A stretch of 53,550 bases of DNA from Xanthomonas sp. Leaf131 (GCF_001423495.1 NZ_LMOG01000009.1:1-53550), one strand, 5' to 3'. Counted from the first letter of the stretch, positions 19,445 to 29,835 are shown. The notes: generated by a model from the letters alone, not told the origin. Numbers and translations: made by a program.

Positions 19445-21031
19445 ATGCAGCTTCGCATCGCTCTGTTGGCCCTGGGATTGCTCGCGGGAAGCGCATACGC
19501 GCGCGATGCGGTTGTCGATGGCACCGTCTACGAAGAGCGCGACGGGCGGGCCGGACGCAGCACCGATGAGCCGGGCCTCGCCGGGGTCACCGTTTCCAAC
19601 GGCGAGCAGCTGGTGCGCACCGACGCGCAAGGCCGCTACCGCTTGCCGGTGCGCGACGGGCAGACGGTGTTCGTGATCAAGCCGGGCGACCGCAGCTTCG
19701 TGCCAACCGCCGACGGACTGCCGGGTTTCTGGCGTCACTACGCGCCCAAGGGGTCGGCCAAGCGCAAGTACCCTGGCATCGCCGCAACCGGTCGCAACAC
19801 ACATCATTGGGATTTTGCGCTGACTCCACGCACCACTGCGGCGGCCGATAGCTTCCAGATGCTGGTGTTCGCCGACAGCCAGACCGCCAGCCTGGTCGAC
19901 GTGGGTTACTACCAGCGCGACATCGTGGCGCCGATCGTCGGCAAGACCTCGGCAACGCTGGGCACTACTTTGGGCGATATCGTCAGCGACGATCTGAGTC
20001 TGTACCCGGCCTTGAACAAGGTCACCACGCAGCTGGGCGTGCCGTGGTTCCACGTGCCGGGCAATCACGATCTGAATTTCGACGCCGGCGACGATGCGCA
20101 TTCTTTGGACAGCTGGCGCGCGGTCTATGGCCCGGACACCTATGCGGTGGAAGAGGCCAACGCCAGCTTCGTGTTTCTGGATGATGTGATCTATACGCCG
20201 GGCCGCAAGCCGGCCTATGTCGGCGGCCTGCGCGAGGACCAGTTCGTGTTTCTGCAGGCGTATCTGGCGCAGCTGCCGCGCGAGCGCTTGTTGGTGCTGG
20301 GCATGCATATTCCCTTGTTCGATGCAGCGCCGGGGCAGGAAACCTTCCGGCATGCCGATCGCAGTCGCTTGTTTGCGCTATTGAAAGATTTTCCGCATGT
20401 GCTGGTGCTCAGCGGGCACAGTCATACCCAGCGGCAGGTCGATCACGGCGCCGACGAAGGCTGGCAGGGCGCCAAACCGCTGCACGAATACAACGTGGGC
20501 GCGGCCTGCGGTGCGTTCTGGTCGGGTGCCAAGGATGCCGACGGTATTCCCACTGCCACGATGAGCGATGGCACGCCGAACGGTTATGCGGTGCTGCAGG
20601 TCGCGCCCAGCGGCGACTACACCTTGGCGTATCACGCCGCGCGCGCGGCCGATGACGCGCAACTGCTGCTGCATGCGCCCAAGGTGCTGCGCCAGGGCGC
20701 CTATGCGGCGTGGGGCATCTACGCCAATGTGTTCATGGGCCAGGACGATACGGTTGTCGAGATGCGGATCGACACTGGCGCATGGCAGCCGATGAAGCGG
20801 GTGGAGCGCGCCGACCCGCGCTTATTGGCCGAGAACGTGCGCGACGATGCGGCCGAGCAATTGCGCGGCTACGACCGCTCGCCCGAGGCCACGCCGTCCA
20901 CGCATCTATGGCGTGGCGCCTTGCCGACGACGCTGGAGGTTGGCGAGCATACGGTCGAGGTGCGCGTTGCGTTGCCGACCGGGCAGTACAGTGCGCGCAC
21001 GGTGTATCGCTTGCAGCGTGCCGATCCTTGA
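19445..21031 (+). CDS. Exported calcineurin-like metallophosphoesterase, three domains
   Basis: The 528-residue protein has a signal peptide (MQLRIALLALGLLAGSAYA). An Ig-like N-terminal domain of the MetallophosN type with a GVTVSNGE segment comes next, then a central calcineurin-like phosphoesterase domain and a C-terminal MetallophosC-type domain. Metal-binding motifs are FADSQ (about 142-146), GNHD (206-209), GMHIP and SGHSH (323-327). The first motif has DSQ where many phosphoesterases have DxH, which is common in this subgroup. It probably acts in the periplasm on an unknown phosphoester. ATG 19445 is chosen because the signal peptide starts there. It is a single-gene unit. Confidence 0.9.
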   Translation: MQLRIALLALGLLAGSAYARDAVVDGTVYEERDGRAGRSTDEPGLAGVTVSNGEQLVRTDAQGRYRLPVRDGQTVFVIKPGDRSFVPTADGLPGFWRHYAPKGSAKRKYPGIAATGRNTHHWDFALTPRTTAAADSFQMLVFADSQTASLVDVGYYQRDIVAPIVGKTSATLGTTLGDIVSDDLSLYPALNKVTTQLGVPWFHVPGNHDLNFDAGDDAHSLDSWRAVYGPDTYAVEEANASFVFLDDVIYTPGRKPAYVGGLREDQFVFLQAYLAQLPRERLLVLGMHIPLFDAAPGQETFRHADRSRLFALLKDFPHVLVLSGHSHTQRQVDHGADEGWQGAKPLHEYNVGAACGAFWSGAKDADGIPTATMSDGTPNGYAVLQVAPSGDYTLAYHAARAADDAQLLLHAPKVLRQGAYAAWGIYANVFMGQDDTVVEMRIDTGAWQPMKRVERADPRLLAENVRDDAAEQLRGYDRSPEATPSTHLWRGALPTTLEVGEHTVEVRVALPTGQYSARTVYRLQRADP

Positions 21032-21061
21032 TGGGGGGCGTGCGTAATGCGGGGGTTTTGT

Positions 21062-21093
21062 GTGGAGCCCGTCGCGCAGACATGCGCTCCTAC
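21062..21093 (-). repeat. Single GTAG-type REP
   Basis: On the minus strand this reads GTAGGAGCGC, a short centre, then GGGCTCCAC, an imperfect hairpin starting with GTAG. It is the same class as the palindrome after the his operon and sits between two convergent genes. Confidence 0.65.
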
Positions 21094-21315
21094 GGTGTTG
21101 TCTTGTTGGTGCGTTCGCGTCGCATACCCGACGCACACCCTATCGCCACAAACACAAACGCCTCCACGAGGGAGACGTTTTGGGATCCGGGCTGGCAGGC
21201 GATGGCGCGCTGGCGGGGATCGATGCTGGCTGGCGTGAGCTGGCTGGCTGCGCGAGTGTAGCGAGGCCGCGCGAGCGCTGACGAAATGAGAATTAGTCTC
21301 AGTGCGTCGCAGCCA

Positions 21316-22404
21316 TCATGGTGTCGATGGCGCAGGGACTGGCGATGATTTGCGCGGCGTGGTGGGCGCGGACGGCACCTTGGATGTCGTTGGGCTATCC
21401 AGTGATGTCGTATCAGGATCGGCTTCTGGATCGAGCTCCTGCCCGGCTTCCGGAGCGACCTCCAGCGGCGGATACGGATAGGCAACCGCCGGCCCTGCGC
21501 GCAGCCCGGCACGCCAGCGAGCCAGCACCGGGGCGATGCGTTTGCCGAGCGATTGCTGCGGCAACGACGGCAATTCGCCGTCCTGTTTCTCGCGCGCGGT
21601 GATGGCCGTCTTGGCGATATCGAACGCCGCCAACGGGTCCTCGCTCTGGTTCATCGCATCGATCAGCCAGGCCTGGCCGAAGTAGGTCGCATTGGAGGTG
21701 TTGCCGCAGCCGAACGAGGGCCTATCGGCACGCGCGGCGGTGAGGATCAGCGTGTCCGGCGAGCGCAGCGCCGGAATGAACCCGCCCGAGTAACACGCCG
21801 ACAACACGATGATGCGATTGCCGATGCCTGCATCGTCCAGCGCCTTGCGCAGGTCCTGCGGGCTGATGAAATCCTCTTCGTCCTGGTCGACCTGCACGTA
21901 CAGCGTGTGGTCTTCGGTGCCGTGGGTGGTGACGAACAACAGCAGCGCATCGCCCTTGCGATCCATGCGCTTGCCGATGGCGGCAAGCGTGTCGTACAGG
22001 TTGTCGTAGGTTGCCAGCGGTGCGTACGGATGCTCGCCCAGATTGTCCGGATTGTTGACCAGCGTGACCACGCGGCCACGCGCATCGAAGCGTTGGTCGA
22101 ACAGCTGCTTGAGGTAGAGCGTCTCGTTGCGGAACACATCGTCGCTGGCATCGCCGGCGAAGCCGACCACGAATAGATCGGTGACCCCTGGGCGCTGGGG
22201 CTGCAGCGCTTTTAGTGCCTGCGCGAGCGCGGCCTGATCGACCGGATCGACCTCGTCCTGACTTGCCGCCTGGCTGGTCGCAGATTGGCTTGGCAATGCG
22301 GCGCCGGCATCCGGATGGCAGCCGGCCATCAGCGCAACGATGACAATCAGCAGCGAGAGGCGCCGCAGCAAGGCGTTCGGTCCGGATATGGAATGCAGCG
22401 ACAT
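21316..22404 (-). CDS. C13-family (legumain/caspase-like) peptidase, predicted lipoprotein
   Basis: The 362-residue protein has a lipoprotein signal ending LMAGC (Cys 29), so it is probably anchored in the cell envelope. The caspase-fold dyad is visible as VTTHGTED (His 161) and VLSACYSGGF (Cys 204). These match the peptidase C13 family (legumain and GPI-transamidase-like), which cleaves after Asn or Asp. The last ~45 residues are proline-, serine- and threonine-rich and low in complexity. No neighbour suggests a substrate: it lies alone between a metallophosphoesterase and the methionine-salvage genes. Its substrates and role are unknown. Confidence 0.85.
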   Translation of the reverse strand: MSLHSISGPNALLRRLSLLIVIVALMAGCHPDAGAALPSQSATSQAASQDEVDPVDQAALAQALKALQPQRPGVTDLFVVGFAGDASDDVFRNETLYLKQLFDQRFDARGRVVTLVNNPDNLGEHPYAPLATYDNLYDTLAAIGKRMDRKGDALLLFVTTHGTEDHTLYVQVDQDEEDFISPQDLRKALDDAGIGNRIIVLSACYSGGFIPALRSPDTLILTAARADRPSFGCGNTSNATYFGQAWLIDAMNQSEDPLAAFDIAKTAITAREKQDGELPSLPQQSLGKRIAPVLARWRAGLRAGPAVAYPYPPLEVAPEAGQELDPEADPDTTSLDSPTTSKVPSAPTTPRKSSPVPAPSTP

Positions 22405-22756
22405 GAAAAACGCCGAGGTTTATGGAGAAGCAGGTGAAGCGCCTGGGCGCACTGATCGCAATGCAGACCGTGACGTCGCACAACGTGCATCGATCCACTT
22501 CAAGCGCGCCTTGCAGAACACGTTTGCAGAAGCCGCATCTTTTGCAGAAGCCACGTTTGTAACGCAGGCGCTGCAGAGCAATCGTTGCCAATAGTCAGCG
22601 GCGGTGCCGGCCGGCAGAACGCCGCAAAAAACTAGCGAGCGTTCGCCAAGTGGATGCGCAAGGCATCCTCGATACTTCAGCGTACAAGTGACACGGGCGA
22701 CGCCGAACAGCGGCTGCGCTCACCTGACAGTGAGCGCAGTGGTTTATCGATCGCGC
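22405..22756. other. Intergenic region between mtnC and the C13 peptidase gene
   Basis: No gene is recognised. A 12-base direct repeat TTTGCAGAAGCC occurs at 22523-22534 and 22541-22552. A perfect 10-base hairpin, CTGCGCTCAC (22714-22723) with GTGAGCGCAG (22730-22739), lies just past the mtnC stop. The hairpin could end mtnC transcription but lacks a T run. The promoter of the C13 peptidase gene should lie in the left part. Confidence 0.5.
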
Positions 22757-24024
<1,268 letters not shown>

Positions 24025-24064
24025 GGCGATCTGGCTCACAAGGTGTAGGGGAGGTAGCGAGGAC

Positions 24065-24718
24065 TCAGCGCGTGCCGCGCAGTTTCAGCAGCTCGAGTTC
24101 GCAATGCAGCAGGAACTCGAACGCCTCCAGATGACGGCGCGCCTCGGCCATGTTGCGGCCCCATGCATACAGGCCGTGTCCTTCGATGAGATACCCCCAC
24201 AGGTTCTGTTTGTCCAGCAAGGCTTCGACCTGCGCGGCCAGCACCTGCATGTCCTGGGTATTGGCGAACACCGGCACATCCACCGCAGTTTCATGGGTGG
24301 TGTTGCCTTCGAAGGCTTTCAACAGCTCATAGCCTTCCAGCCGGATCACGCCGCTGCCGGCGTACAGCCGCGAGGCAATGGTCTGCACCGGCGAATGCGT
24401 ATGCAGCACGCAGCCGATCTCCGGAAAGCGGCGATACAGCTGGGTGTGCAGCAGTGTTTCCGCAGACGGGCGTAACGGACGGCCGACCGCCAGGCCATCG
24501 AAGTCCACCACCATGATGTCTTCTTCGACCAGGCGGCCCTTGTCGCGGCCGGAGACGGTGATCGCGGCGTGCTGTTCGTCCAGGCGATGGGAAAAATTGC
24601 TGCTGGTGGCCGGCGTCCAGCCGGCCTGGGCCAGCTCGCGGATGTTGCCGATCAGCAACTGCGCCAGCTCGTGCAGACGGGCGGCGCTATAGGGCAGGGG
24701 GGCAGTGGTCGCATTCAT
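24065..24718 (-). CDS. mtnB: Methylthioribulose-1-phosphate dehydratase
   Basis: This class II aldolase-family zinc enzyme dehydrates methylthioribulose-1-phosphate. The 217-residue protein has [33 protein letters not shown] (zinc-binding His about 106 and 108) and EGHGLYAWG. It is the first gene of a compact mtnB-mtnD-mtnC unit. The earlier pathway genes (MTA nucleosidase/phosphorylase and mtnA) are not in the window. Confidence 0.95.
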   Translation of the reverse strand: MNATTAPLPYSAARLHELAQLLIGNIRELAQAGWTPATSSNFSHRLDEQHAAITVSGRDKGRLVEEDIMVVDFDGLAVGRPLRPSAETLLHTQLYRRFPEIGCVLHTHSPVQTIASRLYAGSGVIRLEGYELLKAFEGNTTHETAVDVPVFANTQDMQVLAAQVEALLDKQNLWGYLIEGHGLYAWGRNMAEARRHLEAFEFLLHCELELLKLRGTR

Positions 24719-25457
24719 GGACCTATTCTACTGCCCCACCGGATTACGGTCAGGTGCAGCGCAGCAGGGTGTGTTCCTGCCACGCCCGGGTCGCGAATGG
24801 CTGACAAAAGACAAAGAGCGCGCGTCAGTTGGTGAACGCAATGGTTTTTGTTAGCCGCCTCTTGTCGGAGGCAGTCAGGGGCCAGGTGAAATGTTTAGTC
24901 GGTCGAGGGCGCGGTGCCCTCACCGCTCGCGGGACACGCCGTGAATCCGTCCGTGGAGGCTCGGTGGCGGCATCCATGCCGCCACACGGTCCCGCAACCG
25001 GCAAGGACACCGCACCAGGCAGTTGGCCGGCTGCTTTCTTGAAAGCGTGGCGCTCGGCTTGCGGTGGGCAGACGCGACGTTTGCAGATTGCGCGTCAAAA
25101 CGCTTGTCTGCTGCTCGGTCTGCGGTGAGACGAGTGGTGGGAAGCCGGTCGAGACACAGTGGCTCGACCATCGCACCTCATCTTCTGCTTTCAACGATGC
25201 ACACCGACCATCTCGACAGGTCCTTGCCCGCCCACCGTCGCGGGACCTTACGCGGCATGGATGCCGCGTAAGAGCCTACAAGGACGTACTTGCGGCGTGT
25301 CCCGCGATGGTGGGCGCCCTGCAGCCAAGCCGCAGACCAGCGGATAGGGTCCTGCAACCAGCTCACAGATCAGCCGCCCAGCAGCCTAAGACCTGTCACC
25401 CGCTCTGCCATACACCGGCGGGCGGTCGTTCGTCAGTGGCCGCTAGCGCGCGCGTGC
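24719..25457. repeat. Repeat-rich spacer between mtnB and an amino-acid permease
   Basis: Over 700 bases without a recognisable gene are filled with imperfect palindromes. GGCGGCAT/ATGCCGCC lies at 24967-24984. A 12-base perfect palindrome, CTTACGCGGCAT (25247-25258) with its complement (25261-25272), is nested within 17-base arms (25230-25246 and 25299-25315, one mismatch). Segments 24907-24959 and 24988-25030 recur with about 90% match, in swapped order, at 53370-53421 and 53241-53290. A shortened inverse copy of the first segment lies near 25290-25318. These look like a mosaic of dispersed intergenic elements. Confidence 0.7.
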
Positions 25458-26888
25458 TCAGCGACCGTCGCGCAGACGGCTATGGCGGTAGCCGTAGCCG
25501 AAATAGACCACCAGCCCGACCAGCGTCCACACCCCCATCAGCATCCAGTTGTGCAGCGTCATCGCCGACAGCAGGGCCAGACAGCTCAACACGCCGGCGC
25601 TGCAGATCAGCCAGGCCACCGGCATGCGGAACGGACGCGGCAGTTCCGGGTGGGTGCGGCGCAGGATCAGCACGCCGGCGCACACCGCAGCAAAGGCGAT
25701 CAGCGTACCCATCGAGGTCAGCTCGCCCAGCACATCCAGCGGGAACACCGCTGCCAGCAAGGCAATGCCGACACCGGTGATGACGGTATTGATATGTGGG
25801 GTGCGGTACTTGGGATGGATGCGGGTGAAGATCGATGGCAGCAGCCCATCGCGCGCAATGATCATGAAGATGCGCGGCTGCCCGATGATCATCACCAGCA
25901 CCACCGACGACAACCCGATCAACGCGCCGACTTCCACGATTACGCGCAACCAGGCCAGCTGCGGATGCGCCGCCACGGCGGTCACCACCGGCTCGTCGGT
26001 ACCGAGCAAGGTGTACGGCACCAGCCCGGTCATCACTGCCGCCATTGCGATGTAGAGCACGGTGCAGATGACCAGCGACAGGATCATGCCGATCGGCAGG
26101 TCGCGTTGCGGGCGGTGCGATTCCTGCGCCGCCACCGACACCGCCTCGAAGCCGATGTAGGCGAAGAACACCATCGCCGCGCCGCGCAGCACGCCTTCCA
26201 TGCCGTACTTGCCCGGGCCTTCGTTGGCCGGAATGAACGGGTGCCAGTTGGCGGTGTCCACGTATTTCCAGCCCACCCCGATCACCAGCAGGATCAACCC
26301 GGTCTTGAGGATCACCATCGCCATGTTCATCGCAGACGACTTGCGGATGCCCACATAACAGAGCCAGGTCAGCAACAACACGATGCCGGCGGCAGGCAGA
26401 TTGGCGACCGCGCCGGTGCGCTGCAGCTTGCCGTCCAGCGGCGCGCTGACGAAGGCGGCCGGCAGATGGATGTTGAAATGTTCCAGCAGGCTGAGGAAAT
26501 AGCCGGTCCAGCTCACCGCCACTGCCGAGGCGGACACGCCGTATTCCAGCACCAGCATCCAGCCGATGAACCAGGCCGCCAGTTCGCCGAAGGTGGCGTA
26601 GGTGTAGGTATAGGCGCTGCCGGACACCGGCACCATCGCGGCAAACTCGGCGTAAGCCATCGCGCAGAACGCGCAGCACACCGCTGCCAGCACGAACGAC
26701 AGCATGATGGCCGGGCCTGCATGGTCGGCCGCGGCCTGGCCGGTGATGACGAAGATGCCGCCGCCGATCACCGCGCCGATGCCCAGGGCGGTCAGCCCCC
26801 ACGGCCCGAGCGCGCGTTGCAGGCCCAGCCCGTCGGCCGCCTCATGGCTGGCGTGCGGGTGTTTGGTGGCCCAGAGTTGCTTGAACAT
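25458..26888 (-). CDS. APC-superfamily amino-acid permease (paralogue 1)
   Basis: The 476-residue inner-membrane transporter has about 12 hydrophobic segments. The helix-1 motif LGIGAVIGGGIFVITGQAAA is typical of cationic/branched amino-acid permeases (CAT/YfnA-like group). Conserved FFAYIGFEAVS and SSVVLVMIIGQPRIF follow. It presumably imports an amino acid with protons, but the substrate cannot be read from sequence. The ATG at 26888 is chosen because the polar N-terminus MFKQLWATKHPHAS begins there; upstream codons translate the spacer hairpins. It closely resembles the next gene, and the two are separated only by three tandem hairpins. Confidence 0.9.
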   Translation of the reverse strand: MFKQLWATKHPHASHEAADGLGLQRALGPWGLTALGIGAVIGGGIFVITGQAAADHAGPAIMLSFVLAAVCCAFCAMAYAEFAAMVPVSGSAYTYTYATFGELAAWFIGWMLVLEYGVSASAVAVSWTGYFLSLLEHFNIHLPAAFVSAPLDGKLQRTGAVANLPAAGIVLLLTWLCYVGIRKSSAMNMAMVILKTGLILLVIGVGWKYVDTANWHPFIPANEGPGKYGMEGVLRGAAMVFFAYIGFEAVSVAAQESHRPQRDLPIGMILSLVICTVLYIAMAAVMTGLVPYTLLGTDEPVVTAVAAHPQLAWLRVIVEVGALIGLSSVVLVMIIGQPRIFMIIARDGLLPSIFTRIHPKYRTPHINTVITGVGIALLAAVFPLDVLGELTSMGTLIAFAAVCAGVLILRRTHPELPRPFRMPVAWLICSAGVLSCLALLSAMTLHNWMLMGVWTLVGLVVYFGYGYRHSRLRDGR

Positions 26889-26903
26889 GCAGCGGTTCCT
26901 GTT

Positions 26904-27050
26904 GAATCCCTGCACATGGCGGTGCGGGCGTGTGCGAGGGGGGCGCGTGATTGAATCCCCGCACACGGATGTGCGGACTGTTGCGATGGGACTCGCGTTA
27001 CCAAATCCCCGCACATGGATGTGCGGGCTCCTGCGAGGGACTCGCAATCA
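26904..27050 (-). repeat. Three tandem ~50-base hairpin repeats between the permease genes
   Basis: Units start at 26904, 26953 and 27003. Each reads (G/A)AATCCC(T/C)GCACA...GTGCGG on the plus strand followed by a GCGA(G/T)GG tail. Each can form a CCCGCACA/TGTGCGGG stem with a short loop. On the transcribed (minus) strand the third unit's stem is followed by ATTT right after the upstream permease stop. The array may act as a partial terminator or mRNA stabiliser between the two genes. Unit number may vary between strains. Confidence 0.75.
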
Positions 27051-28520
27051 AGCCTTACGGGCAAGACGGCTATGGCGAATGCCGTAGCCGAAATAGATAA
27101 ACAGACCGATCACGGTCCAACCCACGAACACTTTCCAGTGCTCCTGAAAGGCCTGGAAGAACAGGAACAGGCAGGCCACCGCACCCAGTGGGCAGATCAC
27201 CATCGCCAGCGGCACCCGGAACGGGCGCTCCAGCTCGGGCTTGGTGAAACGCAGCACCATCACCCCGGCGCACACGGTGGCGAAGGCGAGCAGGGTGCCC
27301 ATCGACACCAGTTCGCCCAGCACGTTCAACGGAATCACGCCGGCCAACAGCGCCGCGACCACGCCGACGAAGATCGTGCCGACATAGGGCGTGTGGAACT
27401 TCGGATGCACCTTGCCGAACAGTTTGGGCATCAACCCATCTTTGGCCATGGTGTAGAAGATGCGCGGCTGCGCCATCAGCATCACCAGCACCACCGAGGA
27501 CAGGCCGGCAATCGCCCCGATCTCCACGGCGGTCTTGAGCCAGGCCAATTGCGGGTGCGCTTCCAGCGCAGTGGCCACCGGCTTGGCGGTGCCGAGCTGG
27601 GTATAGGGCAGCAATCCGGTCAACACGGCGCAGACGATGATGTAGATGACGGTGCAGATCGCCAGCGACACCAGAATGCCGATCGGCATGTTCTTCTGCG
27701 GATCCTTGGTCTCGCCGGCGGAGGTGGAGACCGCGTCGAAGCCGATGTAGGAGAAGAACACGATGGAGGCCGCGCGGAACACCCCGTCCCAGCCGAACTG
27801 GCCCGGACCGGTGTTTTCCGGGATGAAGGGGTGCCAGTTGGCCGGGTCGATATACGAAATGCCGAAGCCGACGAACAGACAGATCACCACCACCTTGATC
27901 GCCACCACGATCGCATTGGCGAACGCCGACTGGGTCACGCCGACGTAGCAGAGCATGCTCACCGCAGCGACGATCAGCACGGCCGGCAGGTTGATCAGGT
28001 TGCCGGAGCTGACAAAGCCGTGGCCGTCCCAGGCCAGCGGCGCGCCGGCCAGTTCCGCCGGGAAGGGTAATCCGAGCGTGCCGGTCAGGAAGCTGATCAG
28101 GTAGGCGGACCAACCGACGGCGACACTGGAGCCGGCGAACAGGTATTCCAGCACCAGGCACCAACCGATGAACCAGGCGATGCCCTCGCCGAGCGTGGCA
28201 TAGGAATACGAATAGGCGCTGCCGGAGACCGGCATCATCGCCGCGAACTCTGCGTAGCACAGGCCGGCAAACGCACAGGCGATGCCCGCAAACACGAACG
28301 ACAGCATCACTGCCGGTCCTGCGTGGTTGGCGGCGGCTTGGCCAGTCAGGACGAAGATGCCGGCGCCGATCACCGCGCCGATGCCGAGCATGATCAGGTG
28401 CTTTGCGGTGAGGGTGCGTTGCAGCGTGGCCTCGCCTTGCAGGCTGCCTTCGACCGGTTCGCCCGCATCGACACGTCCGGCGGGTTCGATCGGTTTGACC
28501 CTCAACAAAGACTTCAGCAT
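27048..28520 (-). CDS. APC-superfamily amino-acid permease (paralogue 2)
   Basis: The 490-residue transporter has about 12 membrane segments and the motif GIGAVIGAGIFVLTGQAAA, closely similar to the downstream paralogue. Shared blocks include MLSFV, YAEFAAM and WHPFIP, with matching C-terminal IYFGYGIRHSRL. It carries a longer, polar N-terminus of about 40 residues. Two ATG codons are possible (28529 and 28520). The second has AGGG nine bases upstream, whereas the first touches it, so 28520 is preferred. The pair looks like a tandem duplication. Substrate is unknown. Confidence 0.9.
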   Translation of the reverse strand: MLKSLLRVKPIEPAGRVDAGEPVEGSLQGEATLQRTLTAKHLIMLGIGAVIGAGIFVLTGQAAANHAGPAVMLSFVFAGIACAFAGLCYAEFAAMMPVSGSAYSYSYATLGEGIAWFIGWCLVLEYLFAGSSVAVGWSAYLISFLTGTLGLPFPAELAGAPLAWDGHGFVSSGNLINLPAVLIVAAVSMLCYVGVTQSAFANAIVVAIKVVVICLFVGFGISYIDPANWHPFIPENTGPGQFGWDGVFRAASIVFFSYIGFDAVSTSAGETKDPQKNMPIGILVSLAICTVIYIIVCAVLTGLLPYTQLGTAKPVATALEAHPQLAWLKTAVEIGAIAGLSSVVLVMLMAQPRIFYTMAKDGLMPKLFGKVHPKFHTPYVGTIFVGVVAALLAGVIPLNVLGELVSMGTLLAFATVCAGVMVLRFTKPELERPFRVPLAMVICPLGAVACLFLFFQAFQEHWKVFVGWTVIGLFIYFGYGIRHSRLARKA

Positions 28521-28646
28521 TCGGTACATCCCTAAGTGGCAAAGCTAAGGCGCTGGCGCCCGGACGGTGGTGCGCCGCATCCCGATGGGACAGGCAAGCG
28601 GCCTACCTTGCCAAAGCTACACGCTCACGACAAGCGCGTACGCAGC

Positions 28647-29246
28647 ATGAACGACGATAATGGTCGCCTGGCCCTTCCGGGCGACCGAGAACGACAGATG
28701 GTGGATGCGACCCTGCAACAGCAACTGGCTGCCTACCGCGCACGCTGGCCCGACGAGGCCGCGCTGGCCGAGCAGTTTGCGCAACTGCTGGACGATGCCA
28801 GCAATCCGTTCGTGCGCGAGCGTGTCGAAGGTCATTTCACCGGCTCGGCGTGGGTGGTCAGCGCCGATGGCACGCGCACCTTGCTGACCCATCACCGCAA
28901 GCTGCAGCGCTGGTTGCAGCTAGGCGGGCATGCCGATGGCGACCATGATCTGGCGCAGGTGGCCTTACGCGAGGCGCAGGAGGAATCTGGATTGAGCGGG
29001 CTGCGGTTGGCCGATACGGCGATCTTCGACCTGGACCGGCACTGGATTCCCGAACGCGGCGAGGTGGCCGGGCACTGGCACTACGACGCGCGCTACGTAG
29101 TGGTGGCTGGGGCGGACGAGGCGTTCGAAGTCAGCGAAGAGTCGCTGGCGCTGGCCTGGCGGCCGATTGCCGAGCTGCTTGCCGAGCCGGAGCTGGATCC
29201 GTCGATGCGGCGGATGGCGGAGAAGTGGGTTGGGCGTGCGCGTTAA
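28647..29246 (+). CDS. Nudix-family hydrolase
   Basis: The 199-residue protein contains the Nudix box region GGHADGDHDLAQVALREAQEESG, cited here as a region (about residues 93-115), with the core REAQEESG intact. The early glutamate of the consensus G-x5-E is replaced by His/Asp, as in several divergent members. It hydrolyses a nucleoside-diphosphate-linked substrate of unknown identity. The ATG at 28647 lacks a clear ribosome site; ATG 28698 would remove 17 unconserved residues and is possible. It is divergent from the permease genes. Confidence 0.85.
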   Translation: MNDDNGRLALPGDRERQMVDATLQQQLAAYRARWPDEAALAEQFAQLLDDASNPFVRERVEGHFTGSAWVVSADGTRTLLTHHRKLQRWLQLGGHADGDHDLAQVALREAQEESGLSGLRLADTAIFDLDRHWIPERGEVAGHWHYDARYVVVAGADEAFEVSEESLALAWRPIAELLAEPELDPSMRRMAEKWVGRAR

Positions 29247-29406
29247 GCGGATTGTTAAAGCCTCTCCCGCCGGGACGATGAGGCGCTGCCCATGCGTCAC
29301 GGGTGCGCGCATTGGGGCGCCCGCGCCGCAGCGCGGAGCGGCGTTGGGGGAGTGTGCGGACTCAGGCGCGGTCTAGCCGGCCTGTCGCTTACTGGCTTCG
29401 GTGGGC

Positions 29407-29519
29407 GGCAGCAGCGCGGCCGGGGATCGGCTGCTCGGCTCGGTCAGACATCCTGTCTGACTCGCCGCCGCGGCACATCCCTGTGCCGCTCTCCGCCAAT
29501 CCCCGGCCACGCTGCTGCC
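29407..29519. repeat. Cloverleaf-like palindromic repeat element, copy 1
   Basis: Outer arms 29407-29427 and 29499-29519 are complementary over 21 bases with one mismatch (GGCAGCAGCG...CCGGGGAT). Inside are two perfect hairpins: GTCAGACA/TGTCTGAC (29443-29461, loop TCC) and GCGGCACA/TGTGCCGC (29470-29489, loop TCCC). The left flank and the first two-thirds (29392-29480) recur at 53463-53550. This looks like a small non-autonomous mobile or REP-like element. Confidence 0.7.
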
Positions 29520-29580
29520 TCGGCCATTCGTTGCCATGACCTTGGATCGTCTTAAGTGACTTAATGGCGCGTTGCTTGAA

Positions 29581-29835
29581 GCCCCTCTCCCGCCGGGGCG
29601 AGCAGGCACAGCTTGCGCGCCATGGGCGCGCGTGCCTGGGAGCGCCCGCGCCGCAAGCGCGGGCAGGGGCGCGGAGCGGGGGTTGGGGTGAGGGTACGGC
29701 GCAGCCGTTGCCTGTCAGGTCGATGATTCACCCGTGTTGGCGCGTAGCGACGCGTTCGCCATGGCCGACCTCTGAAGGCGCTCGCGGCGCCCCTCATCCG
29801 GCGCTGCACGCCACTTTCTCACGATGGGAGAAGGG
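29581..29835. repeat. Intergenic repeat with CCCTCTCCC...GGGAGAAGGG ends
   Basis: It starts CCCCTCTCCCGCCGGGG, contains GGGGTTGGGGTGAGGGTACGG (see about 29681-29700), and ends CACGATGGGAGAAGGG. A shorter relative with the same ends and core lies at 34930-35056, and a degenerate fragment at about 29259-29360. It abuts the serA stop and may influence 3' end formation. Confidence 0.65.

Noticed and set aside
22340..22594. 84-codon plus-strand frame opposite the start of the C13 peptidase
   Set aside because: It overlaps the signal-peptide region of the peptidase in antisense and has no conserved features.
24907..25318. Possible CRISPR-like repeats in the spacer
   Set aside because: The repeats are few, unevenly spaced, of different lengths and palindromic throughout. 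There are no unique spacers and no cas genes.
25290..26954. A 554-codon plus-strand frame rich in His, Gln and Asp
   Set aside because: It is a shadow of the first amino-acid permease. The composition mirrors hydrophobic codons read in reverse. The same applies to 27015-28070 opposite the second permease.
29407..29519. tRNA gene suggested by the cloverleaf-like fold
   Set aside because: Stem lengths are wrong (21-base outer stem), there is no T-loop or CCA-type end, and a near-identical second copy sits in another intergenic region, which fits a repeat element.
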